From Clostridium sartagoforme (GTDB lineage Bacteria; Bacillota; Clostridia; Clostridiales; Clostridiaceae): a DNA stretch of 64,000 nt. Where the stretch lies: assembly GCF_004794105.1 (NCBI RefSeq), contig NZ_SRYR01000009.1:48889-112888 (forward strand), read 5' to 3'. The notes beneath the pieces are model-generated. The model was not told where the DNA came from and ran no database searches. It saw only the letters and a program-made list of their open reading frames with translations. A program made the position numbers and the translations under genes. Shown in pieces: positions 18,868 to 28,500 of this stretch (the stretch's first letter is position 1; the number at the start of each line of letters is the position of its first letter).

Positions 18868-19260
18868 TTATCTTCCTCTTCTTTCTTCTTCTTCCCTTCG
18901 TCTTCTTTCTCTTTCTAATTGCATTTGTCTTCTTTCTGCTTCTTCTCGCCTTTCAATTTCTCTAATTTGTCTATCTATACTATCAATTTCAGACTGAATC
19001 TTTACTTTAGCTGTAGATGCTAAACTAATACTTTCATTAATTTTTCTATAATTATTTTTATTAATATTAGCTGATAAACTTGATAGGCTTCCTGTATTAT
19101 CACCTTTTAAGCTACTCTGTATCCCATATGTTACAATTTTTACGCAACTATCAATATCTATACATTTATTATTTAATGTTCCTATCACCTTTTGCAGATC
19201 ATTTATTGCTTTAAGACTTTTCTCTTTCTGTCTTCTTTTATTTATTAAATAGCTTTTCAT
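18868..19260 (-). CDS. Helical type VII-locus protein with Arg/Glu-rich tail
   Basis: The 130-residue all-helical protein has two long coiled-coil helices (about residues 1-50 and 70-110) and a tail of alternating Arg and Glu (about residues 103-130). The start has a strong AAAGGAGG. It resembles DUF5082/YwqH-type proteins that accompany LXG toxins, though I only recognise the general layout. It begins 10 bases after the WXG-like gene, so both are in the same operon. Confidence 0.6.
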   Translation of the reverse strand: MKSYLINKRRQKEKSLKAINDLQKVIGTLNNKCIDIDSCVKIVTYGIQSSLKGDNTGSLSSLSANINKNNYRKINESISLASTAKVKIQSEIDSIDRQIREIERREEAERRQMQLERERRRREEEERRGR

Positions 19261-19270
19261 AAATCCTCCT

Positions 19271-19564
19271 TTAAAAACTTATCTTAGATGATATTAAATT
19301 ATCTGTTTCTTCATAAATTGAATTTATATTATTTAATTCTACTGCTAAATCTCCTATACCATTACTTAATAACTTCATATTGGATATAAGTTTTTTGTGT
19401 TTCTCATTAAAATTACTTCCACTTTTACTATCCCATGTATTAGCAAGTTTATTTCCTTCATTATTTATTTTATTAATACTATAATTCAAACTAATATTTA
19501 TTTGTTTTAATAAACTCACCACTTCATAAAAAACATCGCTTTTAATATTTATTTCATTAGACAT
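19271..19564 (-). CDS. WXG100-like small secreted protein
   Basis: The 97-residue two-helix protein has the turn NTWDSKSGSNF (W-x-S/W-x-x-x-G variant) near its middle, the hallmark position of WXG100/ESAT-6-like type VII substrates or targeting partners. I start at ATG 19564 because GGAGG sits 8 bases upstream; an ATG at 19579 overlaps that site. It is the first gene of the locus, before the helical protein, lipoproteins and lipase. No EssC-type motor is encoded in this window, so the secretion machine must lie elsewhere. Confidence 0.7.
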   Translation of the reverse strand: MSNEINIKSDVFYEVVSLLKQINISLNYSINKINNEGNKLANTWDSKSGSNFNEKHKKLISNMKLLSNGIGDLAVELNNINSIYEETDNLISSKISF

Positions 19565-19712
19565 ATAGATAACCTCCATAATATTGTATTATTACCACTT
19601 TATTGAAGTATATCATTTGTAATACAGTTCATCAACTAAACCTTATTCAAGATGGTAAATTAAAAAAGTAAAATATTAAACCAACTATTTTAACATCTAG
19701 TGAAACCAAAAA

Positions 19713-19740
19713 TGCACCTACAACCTCCGTTGTAAGTGCA
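19713..19740 (-). terminator. kdgK terminator
   Basis: The stem TGCAC..ACAAC / GTTGT..GTGCA ends on the minus strand in TTTTT, 40 bases past the kdgK stop. The same sequence recurs at 5802-5836. Confidence 0.85.
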
Positions 19741-19780
19741 TTAATTTCTTTAACTGATTACTTCTATATTTTCTTTATTG

Positions 19781-20785
19781 CTATCTATTTATTTTACCTA
19801 CCCCATTATTCACTAAGTTTTCAACATCTTTTACTGATACCAAGTTAGCATCACCATAAATAGTATGTTTTAATACTGATGCGCAATTTGCAAATTCAGC
19901 AGTATATTTTGGCTCTTTATTATTTAAAATACAATAAATAATACCTGCTGCTAATGCATCTCCCCCACCAACTCTATCAACAATATCATCTATAGTTCTT
20001 ATTTCAGATGAATATAATTTATTATCTATAAAATAATTGCATTGCAATGTATTAATTGATGAGGACTTTATATCTCTAAACGAAGAATATATATACTTTA
20101 TATTAGGATAGTCATTTGAAATATGATTATAATAATAATTTAATTTTTCATATTTATCCTCATATTCACAATTAAGCTTCAATATATTTTCTGCATCAAG
20201 TATCCCTGCTGATAAAATATTTACATAAGGTAATATTTCTAAAGTAGCCTCTCTCGCTTCCTCTAGAGACCATAATGTAGAACGATAGTTAGAATCATAA
20301 CTTACTAAAATATTTTTTTCCTTACAAACTTTTAGCATTTCTAATATTATCCTTCTTAACTCTTCTGAAAGTGCTAATGTTATACCTGAAAAATGAAAAA
20401 TATCTACATCATTTAAGACTTCCTCAATATTTATATCTGATAACTTTATGTTAGAAAAACATGAATTCTTACGATCATATATAACCTTAGAGTTTCTATT
20501 ACCGCTTCCCATCTCTAAAAAATATATGCCAGTTCTTCCATCACTTCTAGAAATAAATTTTGTGTCTATTTTTTTACTATCTAAATAATCTAAAATAGCT
20601 TGTCCAATAGAATTATTAGAAATATTACTTATAAATCTTGTTCCAATTCCAAACTTTGATAATGATATAAGTACATTGGCTTCTCCACCGCCATAATTAA
20701 CATTAAAATTACTTGTGTTTGAAAGAAGTACACCTTTATCGGTAGATAACCTCATCATTATTTCACCTAAACTAACTACTCTCAT
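19781..20785 (-). CDS. kdgK: 2-keto-3-deoxygluconate kinase, PfkB family
   Basis: The 334-residue ribokinase/PfkB family sugar-acid kinase phosphorylates 2-keto-3-deoxygluconate (KDG) to KDPG. Visible signatures are the N-terminal GGGEANVLISLSKFG and the C-terminal PfkB motif DDIVDRVGGGDALAAG with the catalytic Asp. It starts 7 bases after eda and ends in a strong terminator. With eda it makes the lower Entner-Doudoroff-type branch. Specificity for KDG is inferred from the adjacent aldolase. Confidence 0.85.
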   Translation of the reverse strand: MRVVSLGEIMMRLSTDKGVLLSNTSNFNVNYGGGEANVLISLSKFGIGTRFISNISNNSIGQAILDYLDSKKIDTKFISRSDGRTGIYFLEMGSGNRNSKVIYDRKNSCFSNIKLSDINIEEVLNDVDIFHFSGITLALSEELRRIILEMLKVCKEKNILVSYDSNYRSTLWSLEEAREATLEILPYVNILSAGILDAENILKLNCEYEDKYEKLNYYYNHISNDYPNIKYIYSSFRDIKSSSINTLQCNYFIDNKLYSSEIRTIDDIVDRVGGGDALAAGIIYCILNNKEPKYTAEFANCASVLKHTIYGDANLVSVKDVENLVNNGVGKINR

Positions 20786-20792
20786 ATTATCA

Positions 20793-21434
20793 TTATCTCA
20801 CTTCATTAAATTTTTCCACATAGCTTGTACATAATTCTGTTATTTCATCAAACTTACCATTAACCCCAAGCTTATTTATTTCTCCACCTATTCCAATTAC
20901 ATCTACCCCAGACTTTTTCCACAAATCTATATTTTCTAGGTTAACTCCACCTGTAACCATAATACTTGCATAAGGTAATGGTCCTTTTAGAGATTTTACG
21001 AACTCTCTTCCTAAAACATTGCCTGGGAATACTTTTACAATATCAGCCCCTAGCTCATATGCTTTAACAATTTCATTTATAGTCATTACACCTGGCATAT
21101 ACGGCACTCTATATCTATTACACAGTTTTGCAGTTTCTTTACTAAAACATGGAGAAACTATAAACTTAGCTCCACTTAAGATGGCAAGCCTTGCAGTTTC
21201 AGAGTCTAACACTGTACCAGCACCTATAACAACATCTTCATATTTACTATACTTTGCATCTAAATCTTTAATTATATCGCTAGCAAACTTATTAGTGTAT
21301 GTTACTTCTATTATTTTAACATTACCCTTAATGCAAGCCTCTGATATCTTTATTCCAACTTCTTTAGAATCTCCTCTTACAACAGCAACAATGCCACAGT
21401 TCTCTATTTCTTTTAAAACTTTCACTTTATTCAT
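20793..21434 (-). CDS. eda: KDPG/KHG aldolase
   Basis: The 213-residue TIM-barrel aldolase cleaves KDPG to pyruvate and glyceraldehyde-3-phosphate. Family marks are IIEVTYTN, VIGAGTVLD, FIVSPCFS and the Schiff-base lysine in DIVKVFPGN. The length is typical. It lies between the PTS gene and kdgK on the same strand. Its product GAP enters the glycolytic genes encoded at 55-61 kb. Confidence 0.92.
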   Translation of the reverse strand: MNKVKVLKEIENCGIVAVVRGDSKEVGIKISEACIKGNVKIIEVTYTNKFASDIIKDLDAKYSKYEDVVIGAGTVLDSETARLAILSGAKFIVSPCFSKETAKLCNRYRVPYMPGVMTINEIVKAYELGADIVKVFPGNVLGREFVKSLKGPLPYASIMVTGGVNLENIDLWKKSGVDVIGIGGEINKLGVNGKFDEITELCTSYVEKFNEVR

Positions 21435-21540
21435 AGTATTTATCCTTTCATTTATTTTAGATTATCCTAAAATAAATAGTAGTTTTAACTTCTAATTACA
21501 CTTGAAAATAAATTTATTATCTTAGAAATCTATTTCCTAA

Positions 21541-22908
21541 TTACGCTTTACTCTTTTTATCAGCCTTAACAACCATAATATATGCTAATGCAAATGAGAT
21601 ACCTAAAGCCATAAGCATTCCTAATATTGCATAAATAAAGTATGGTCCTATATAAGCAGGAATACTAAATACGCTTGATAAAACATATCCATATATACGA
21701 ACCCCAAAAGCTCCTATAAATGCAGATGCAATTGAACTTCCAATTGTTGCTGCTAAAAATGCCTTCTTATATTTTGTTAATACTCCAAATAATGCTGGTT
21801 CAGTTATTCCAAAAAGTCCAGAAACAGCTGAAGATACTACTACTGATTTTTCTTGCTTTGTTTTTTCCTTAAAGTAAATAGCTGCTGCAGCCCCAGTAAT
21901 TGCAAGGTTAGCCATTAACATCATTGGCATAAGCATATCATAACCTTGTGTTTCAAAATTTTGTAGTGCAATTGGTGTCATAGCATGATGCATTCCTGTT
22001 AATATAGCAATAGGACGAATTGCTCCAACGATAATACCTGCAAAAATAGGAGAAATATCAAATAATCCACTAACAATTAAAGCTAAGCCTTTTCCTAAAT
22101 AAATTCCTATTGGTCCAATTAATGCTAATGTTAAGAATCCTGAGATAAATAGTGTTATTGTTGGTGTAAATACTGTACGCATTACATCTGGAATATATTT
22201 ATCAACAATCTTATGAATATAACTTAACATCCAAACTGCAAAGATTATAGGAATAACACTTCCTGAGTAGTTAAACACAGGTATAGGTATAAGTCCTGCA
22301 AAGCTAAAGGCGCTTATTTCTCCAGCCTTGGCCGCATCTACCATTGTAGGGAACATAACAGTTGCTGCTATTGCTACAGCTAAATATTCATTAGTTTTGA
22401 ACTTCTTTGCAGCAGAAACTGCTAAAAAGAATGGTAGAAAAGTAAATACACCACTAGCCATCATATCAATTACTTTAACTGTATCACTAGATCCTGATAT
22501 AACATTTAATGCAATTAAACCAGATATTAATCCTTTTATCATACCTGCTCCAGCAATAGCAGGTACTATTGGCCTAAATACACCAGATACTGTATTCATA
22601 AATTTAGTTACTAAACTATTTTTACCTTCTTCTTTATTTTCTTTTGATGCATTACCAAATTCCACACCTAGTTCAGAAAGTAAAATATTATAATATTTAT
22701 CTACTGCCGTTCCAATAATTATTTGAAATTGCTCTTTATTAAATGCAGTTCCGATAACCCCATCTAAACTTTTAATTGCTTCTTCATCAACCTTTGTTAA
22801 ATCTTTTAGGTCAAAACGTAGTCTCGTCATACAATGCCAAGCGTTATTGATATTGTCTTTACCACCTACGCTTTTAATAATATTTTTTATAACATCTTCT
22901 TTTTTCAT
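21541..22908 (-). CDS. PTS transporter EIIBC, glucose/sucrose superfamily, no EIIA
   Basis: The 455-residue protein has EIIB with the phospho-cysteine at Cys26 (WHCMTRLRF) and EIIC with ten or so membrane helices and the motifs GMHHAMTP and GITEPALFG. It ends after EIIC without an EIIA domain, so EIIA must come in trans. Its gene is first in the operon with eda and kdgK. The substrate is probably a sugar acid or a glycoside that yields one (inference). A cre-like site precedes it. Confidence 0.85.
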   Translation of the reverse strand: MKKEDVIKNIIKSVGGKDNINNAWHCMTRLRFDLKDLTKVDEEAIKSLDGVIGTAFNKEQFQIIIGTAVDKYYNILLSELGVEFGNASKENKEEGKNSLVTKFMNTVSGVFRPIVPAIAGAGMIKGLISGLIALNVISGSSDTVKVIDMMASGVFTFLPFFLAVSAAKKFKTNEYLAVAIAATVMFPTMVDAAKAGEISAFSFAGLIPIPVFNYSGSVIPIIFAVWMLSYIHKIVDKYIPDVMRTVFTPTITLFISGFLTLALIGPIGIYLGKGLALIVSGLFDISPIFAGIIVGAIRPIAILTGMHHAMTPIALQNFETQGYDMLMPMMLMANLAITGAAAAIYFKEKTKQEKSVVVSSAVSGLFGITEPALFGVLTKYKKAFLAATIGSSIASAFIGAFGVRIYGYVLSSVFSIPAYIGPYFIYAILGMLMALGISFALAYIMVVKADKKSKA

Positions 22909-22935
22909 AAAATTACCCCTTTCACAAATTAACTT

Positions 22936-22949
22936 TGTTTCCGTTTACA
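22936..22949 (-). promoter_or_regulatory. Candidate cre site (CcpA)
   Basis: On the minus strand TGTAAACGGAAACA agrees with the cre consensus TGNAANCGNNNNCA. It lies just before the PTS start, so carbon catabolite repression of this operon is likely. Confidence 0.7.
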
Positions 22950-22983
22950 AGCTAAATATTATCATAACTTTTTTTAAAATAAA

Positions 22984-23065
22984 AGTAGTCCAAAAATAGC
23001 TTAACATTTTCAAAAAGCCTTATTTTTCAATGCTTTATAAGGATTTTTATTAAAATTGGACTGCT
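22984..23065. promoter_or_regulatory. Paired inverted operators between the divergent sugar-acid genes
   Basis: AGTAGTCCAA (22984-22993) and TTGGACTGCT (23056-23065) are inverted copies of one 10-base motif with one mismatch, each near the promoter region of one of the divergent genes. They are candidate sites for the GntR regulator at 24520 or another factor. Confidence 0.5.
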
Positions 23066-23167
23066 AAATATGATATTTTTCGCATTTAAAAAATCCAGTT
23101 TGACTTTAGTATAAAATTAATGATTAAATTTAGTAAGGAACTATTATTTAAGAAAGAAGGTACTAAT

Positions 23168-24367
23168 ATGGAACCAACTATAATTACTGATATTTTATGT
23201 TATATAACGAAACCAGACAGACATAATTTGGTAGTAGTAAAGGTAGAAACAAATAAAGGAATATATGGATTAGGATGTGCTACTTTTCAACAAAGACCTA
23301 AAGCTGTTAGTTTAATGGTATCTGAATACTTGAAACCTCTTCTAATAGGGAGAGATGCAAATAATATAGAAGATTTATGGCAAATGATGATGGTAAATTC
23401 TTATTGGAGAAATGGACCAGTAATAAATAATGCAATTGCAGGTATTGATATGGCCCTTTGGGATATTAAAGGTAAATTAGCTAATATGCCACTTTATCAA
23501 CTTTTTGGAGGAAAATCAAGAGATGCAATCCCTGCATATACTCATGCTGTAGCAGATAACATAGAAGATTTATATAAAGAAATTGATAAAATACTTGAAA
23601 AAGGATATAAGCATATAAGATGTCAATTAGGATTTTACGGAGGTAACTCAACTGACTTCCATACTACTGATAATCCTACTCCTGGAAGCTATTTTGACCA
23701 AGATGACTATATGAATAATACTATTTCCATGTTTGCTGATTTAAGAGCTAAATATAAAAATAAATTCCATATTCTTCATGATGTTCACGAAAGGCTTTTC
23801 CCAAATCAAGCAATTCAGTTTGCAAAAGATTTAGAGAAGTATAAGCCATATTTCATAGAGGATATTTTACCTCCTGATCAAAATGAATGGTTATCTCAGC
23901 TTAGAAGCCAAACTTCTACTCCTTTAGCCACAGGCGAATTATTTAACAATCCTATGGAGTGGAAATCATTAATAGCAAATAGACAAATAGATTTCATTCG
24001 TTGTCACGTTTCACAAATTGGCGGTATTACACCTGCTTTAAAACTTGGAGCCTTATGTGCTGCCTTTGGAGTTAGAATCGCTTGGCATACACCATCTGAT
24101 ATAACGCCTATTGGAGTTGCTGTAAATATTCACTTAAATATTCACCTTCATAATGCTGCTATCCAAGAAAATATTGAAATCAATGAAACTACTCGCAAAG
24201 TATTTTTAGGAATTCCAGAAGCAAGAAATGGCTTCTTCTATCCTATTGATTTACCTGGTATTGGAGTTGATATTTCTGAAACTGAGATAGTAAAATATCC
24301 TGTACAGTATCGTCCACATGAATGGACTCAAAGTCGTATCCCAGACGGAACACTTGTTACCCCATAA
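23168..24367 (+). CDS. Enolase-superfamily dehydratase, ManD/RspA type
   Basis: The 399-residue protein of the mandelate racemase/enolase superfamily resembles D-mannonate dehydratase and RspA. Visible signatures include [24 protein letters not shown] and the C-terminal barrel. ManD makes KDG from mannonate, which would feed the divergent kdgK-eda genes. I start at ATG 23168 because AGAAGG lies 7 bases upstream; an in-frame ATG 48 bases earlier lacks a site. Some family members have other sugar acids as substrate. The last 28 bases of the gene are duplicated at 24407-24434. Confidence 0.85.
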   Translation: MEPTIITDILCYITKPDRHNLVVVKVETNKGIYGLGCATFQQRPKAVSLMVSEYLKPLLIGRDANNIEDLWQMMMVNSYWRNGPVINNAIAGIDMALWDIKGKLANMPLYQLFGGKSRDAIPAYTHAVADNIEDLYKEIDKILEKGYKHIRCQLGFYGGNSTDFHTTDNPTPGSYFDQDDYMNNTISMFADLRAKYKNKFHILHDVHERLFPNQAIQFAKDLEKYKPYFIEDILPPDQNEWLSQLRSQTSTPLATGELFNNPMEWKSLIANRQIDFIRCHVSQIGGITPALKLGALCAAFGVRIAWHTPSDITPIGVAVNIHLNIHLHNAAIQENIEINETTRKVFLGIPEARNGFFYPIDLPGIGVDISETEIVKYPVQYRPHEWTQSRIPDGTLVTP

Positions 24368-24406
24368 AGTTGAACAAAATGTTTGATAGGTAGGTATTTT
24401 ATATTT

Positions 24407-24434
24407 CCAGACGGAACACTTTTTACCTCATAAA
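24407..24434 (+). repeat. Partial direct repeat of the dehydratase gene end
   Basis: The 28 bases (CCAGACGGAACACTT...) repeat 24341-24368 with only a few changes, 66 bp downstream. Confidence 0.8.
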
Positions 24435-24437
24435 CCT

Positions 24438-24511
24438 AAGGTGCTGTCACACAATGTAAAATTAAGAATGAATAATTCCTAATTTGAGTTGATAATGCGA
24501 CAGCTCCTTTA
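24438..24511. repeat. MITE-like or terminator element
   Basis: The ends AAGGTGCTGTCACAC and TGCGACAGCTCCTTT are imperfect inverted repeats around about 45 AT-rich bases. Related single arms (TGTGCGACAGCACC) occur at 40088, 43475 and 59804. It could double as a bidirectional terminator between the dehydratase and gntR genes. Confidence 0.55.
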
Positions 24512-24519
24512 AAATATAA

Positions 24520-25233
24520 TTATCTTTTAATTTTTTGCCTTTCTTTATGTTTCTCTTTATTAAATGGCAATATATATGTACAATTATAATCTAATGCAAT
24601 AACTTTGCTAAATTGATATATTGTACCATTATCTAATATACCTCTATTAGTAATTTCCATAGCAGAAACACCCTTTTTACATTGTAATAACTCTGCTTGC
24701 TCTTTAGATATATTAATAGCCTCATAATTGACTATATAATGAGAAATTTTATATTTCTTTTGAACATAATTCTGAATTGAGCCCTCAATATCTTCCTTAC
24801 TTAATTTCTGAAAAAGATAACATGGAAGTATAGAAGTTTCTATCTGAGTAATTTGATACTTTACAATTCTAATACGCTGAAATTCCCAAACTAATTCACC
24901 TTCCTTTAAACCAAACATTCTCTGAGTTTCTAATGATGGCTCAACCTTTTTCAAATAAATAGTTTTAGATATAATATCCTCATAAGAATTTTCTGTCATA
25001 GAATTATATATCAATGGATTGCTATAGATATTATCCTTTATATATATCCCATCTCCTTGTCTAGCATATACAACCCCGATATCTGTTAATCTTTTTAGAG
25101 CTTCTTGAATAGTGTAACGTGAAACTCCATATTCTTTAGCTAACTCTCTTTGTGTTGGTAACTTATTACCTTCAAATTTTTTCTGATATATCTTCCCTAT
25201 AATATCCTGAGCTATAAACTCCCTCTTTTTCAT
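24520..25233 (-). CDS. GntR/HutC-family regulator with UTRA sensor
   Basis: The 237-residue protein has a winged helix (residues 1-70, PTQRELAKEYGVSRYTIQEALKRL) and a C-terminal UTRA ligand-binding domain (about 90-230). Such regulators repress sugar or sugar-acid genes until a phosphorylated inducer binds. Convergent with the dehydratase, it probably controls this locus. Confidence 0.85.
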   Translation of the reverse strand: MKKREFIAQDIIGKIYQKKFEGNKLPTQRELAKEYGVSRYTIQEALKRLTDIGVVYARQGDGIYIKDNIYSNPLIYNSMTENSYEDIISKTIYLKKVEPSLETQRMFGLKEGELVWEFQRIRIVKYQITQIETSILPCYLFQKLSKEDIEGSIQNYVQKKYKISHYIVNYEAINISKEQAELLQCKKGVSAMEITNRGILDNGTIYQFSKVIALDYNCTYILPFNKEKHKERQKIKR

Positions 25234-25542
25234 TAACCTTATCCTCTTTCCCTACTTCATTGAATTACCTTACAAACCTAAATTAATATCTTTATTGTAC
25301 AAAAATAGCAGCTATAAAAAAAGACTCTTTTTATAGGTTCATATTATAAGTTCTATTTTATAAAATACCGATCAAGATGTTACGATTATTATACACTTCT
25401 CCATAAATAATCTTAATAAGATTTTACTATTTCATTCATATATACTTATCCCTTACTCTAAAATAATGCTTATTTATATAAAATAAATATTTAAAACAAA
25501 ACTCTATCTTTTGCATCTGGATAACTTTAAATACTATTCAAA
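25234..25542. other. Intergenic region between gntR and the protease
   Basis: A 309-base AT-rich stretch. It should hold the gntR promoter, but I see no clear element and no gene. Confidence 0.5.
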
Positions 25543-25575
25543 AAGGAGTAGCATTTAAACTAAATACTACTCCTT
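25543..25575 (-). terminator. Terminator of the metalloprotease gene
   Basis: AAGGAGTAG / CTACTCCTT form a perfect 9-bp stem that runs on the minus strand into TTTTT, 5 bases past the stop codon. Confidence 0.88.
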
Positions 25576-25579
25576 AAAC

Positions 25580-28500
25580 TTATTTAATGCTAGTTACTCC
25601 AAGACCTTTTATAATTTCATCTGAAATTACAGCCTTACTTCCTAATATATATGCTTTACTAATCTTACCTTTATTTTCTGATATTTCACTTTTTACAGCT
25701 TCCTCTGCTCTTGTTGTATGTGATAATAATAGAAAATTATTATTTTTACCAGCTAAAGCTGATGCTGAAAGAGCATCTGGGAAATCAAGTCCTGAAGCAA
25801 TATATACATTGCTTAGATTTAATTCTCCTTTAAATCTATCTAAAACGCTTTTATTAGTTTTAAACCTGTCGCTTCCACCTAATCTTACTGGGCTTTTTAA
25901 TTTATTTAAAACATTATTTGATACTACACCAGTTGATCCAATGACATAACTTTTAGATATAGATTTGCTATTAGAATCTAAATATCTTTTTATACTTACT
26001 GGTATAACATCTGTTCTTGTTAATAAAATTGGCATCTTCTTTTTAGTAGCTATTGAAGATATTGATAAAGCATCTGCAAAGCTTAATCCATTTACTAAAG
26101 CCACTTCTCCAGTGTTTATACCAACTTCCTTTGCTATTAAAACTGAAGTTTCATACCTATCTTTTCCACCTAATCTTTTAACAGATATGCCCATAGATTT
26201 TAAGTCCTTATCAATTTCAGAAGATATAACACCTGTTCCACCAACTATAATTGCATTTTTAACTGATTTATTAATTAGCAATTGTTTAAGTCTTGGTTGT
26301 GATTTTAATCCACTATTTTTAACTAATAATATAGGTGCATTTTTTTTACCAGCTAAAGGAGCAGCTGATAAGGCATCTGGATAATCAAATCCATAAGCTA
26401 AGATTACAGTATTAGAAGTATTCCATCCCTTTTCAAATAATTTATAGGATGTTTCATATCTATCACTTCCATATACCCTTTCCCCTTGTATCACTGTATT
26501 AGTTACTGGTTCTGTAACTGTTATAGTACATGTTGCTTTCTTTGATCCATCCTTCGTTATTACTGTTATAGTTGCTGTTCCTTTTCCTACTGCTGTAACT
26601 TTTCCACTTTGATCAACTGTTGCAACACTATTATTGCTACTACTCCATGTAACTCCTTTATTTGTAGCATTACTTGGGTTTATTGTTGCCACTAATGTAA
26701 TAGTCTTACCTTTTAATAAGCTTTCCTTTGTTTTATTTAGTGTAACACTAGTTACTGGAATTACTACTGGTTTTGATTCTTCTGTTACTGTTATAGTACA
26801 GGTAGCTTTCTTTCCTCCATCCTTTGTAGTTACTGTTATAGTTGCTGTTCCTTTTCCTACTGCTGTAACTTTTCCACTTTGGTCAACTATTGCAACGCTA
26901 TTGTTACTGCTACTCCATGTAACTCCTTTATTTGTAGCATTACTTGGATTTATTGTCGCTGCTAATGTAGTAGTCTTACCTTTTAATAAACTTTCTTTTG
27001 TCTTATTTAGTGTAACACTGGTTACTGGAATTACTACTGGCTTTGATTCATCTTCACGATAGATTGATTGTTTAAAATCATCTGTATCATTTAAATAGGC
27101 TTTAAAAATTTCTTTTTTCAAAAGCTCAACTTTCGTATATTCTGCAAGTATATTATTCCATCCATGAGGTAACTCTTGTACATTTTTTAAGTCACTCTCT
27201 ACAGCTTCTGTCATTAATTCATTTATTTTTTCAAAATTATCTAATGTAACTTTTCTACCTTCCCATTGAAATGAAATAGGCTTTAACTGATCTTTTTTAC
27301 CGATACGCTCATTGAACATTTCCTTTTTAAAATCAGTCATTGTTGCATATTGTCCCTTAAATATTTTCTCTAAAATATATTCATCTGATAATACAACACC
27401 ATCTTTTGTGGCTTGGCCTTTATATTGATTTGATATGTAAGGCACCACTCCACCATAATACCCATACTCAGCAAGTAATTCATATGTCTGTCTTTTCATC
27501 ATGACATCTCCTGAGACTCCATTATTATTTTCTACACTTGCATAATTAGAACTGAAAAGTGGTACGACATAGTATCCATTACTTGCAATATCTCCTGTAG
27601 TTTTAAGGCCTACAACTTCGTATCTAGAAGATATTATATTTTTATCTATAAGATCATAAATTGTATTTAACTCATTTGCTTCATCAATTGATATTTTTCT
27701 TACACTATCAATTTTGTGAGTTGCATTTGAATCTCCTTGATTAAATCTATTTCTTGGGTCATTTTTCTGCTCTAATTTATGGAACCATTTTTGCTTATCA
27801 TTCTTGTCCTTCTTTAATATAGCATTAGCTTCTGCATAATCTAATGTATATATAACATCGAAGACTCCACTCATATATTCTTGAAAATCCTTCTCTGTTT
27901 TAAAACGTTCTGGTGAAGCATTATGATATCTTTCTTGCCCTTTATGATCATATATCAAATTCAAATTTAAAGTAGGTCCATTTATCCCATAAGTTTCGAA
28001 TAAACCCCTTGGATAAAATTCTGTCTCTAACCCATCTCTTACTCCGTTATTATTGAGAAAAAATGTCCCAATTAATAAGTGTGTCAATTCATGTGTATAA
28101 GTTGAAAATCCTCTCTCATCTAGCGCTTTTGCTAAAAAAAGACGAATTTGTCCCCCCTCAGCTTGGCCATCTGCACCAAAATAATTTGCGTATAAATTTA
28201 ATGGAGTTATAAATTCTTTTACCCCTGTTGCAGCCTTATCTCCAAATTTAGGAGACCATTCTTGAGATGCGTTTACTGTACCACTATTATACATACGTAA
28301 GCTATCAATAACTAAGCGATTTGTTGATAATAAATGCTGTACATTTGCCTTTCCTATTCGATGCCAAAGTTCTATAAAATTATTTTGTTGACTTGCTGCC
28401 TTTTCAACTTGTGATTTAAACTCTTTAAATTTTTCCTGATAAAGAGCATTATTATTTTGTTTTAAACTTTTATCTACATAAGTATCCACAAGTCCATATG

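Noticed and set aside
26634..27062. 142-residue plus-strand frame in the protease gene
   Set aside because: Antisense of the Ig-like repeats; its apparent repeats only mirror the real gene.
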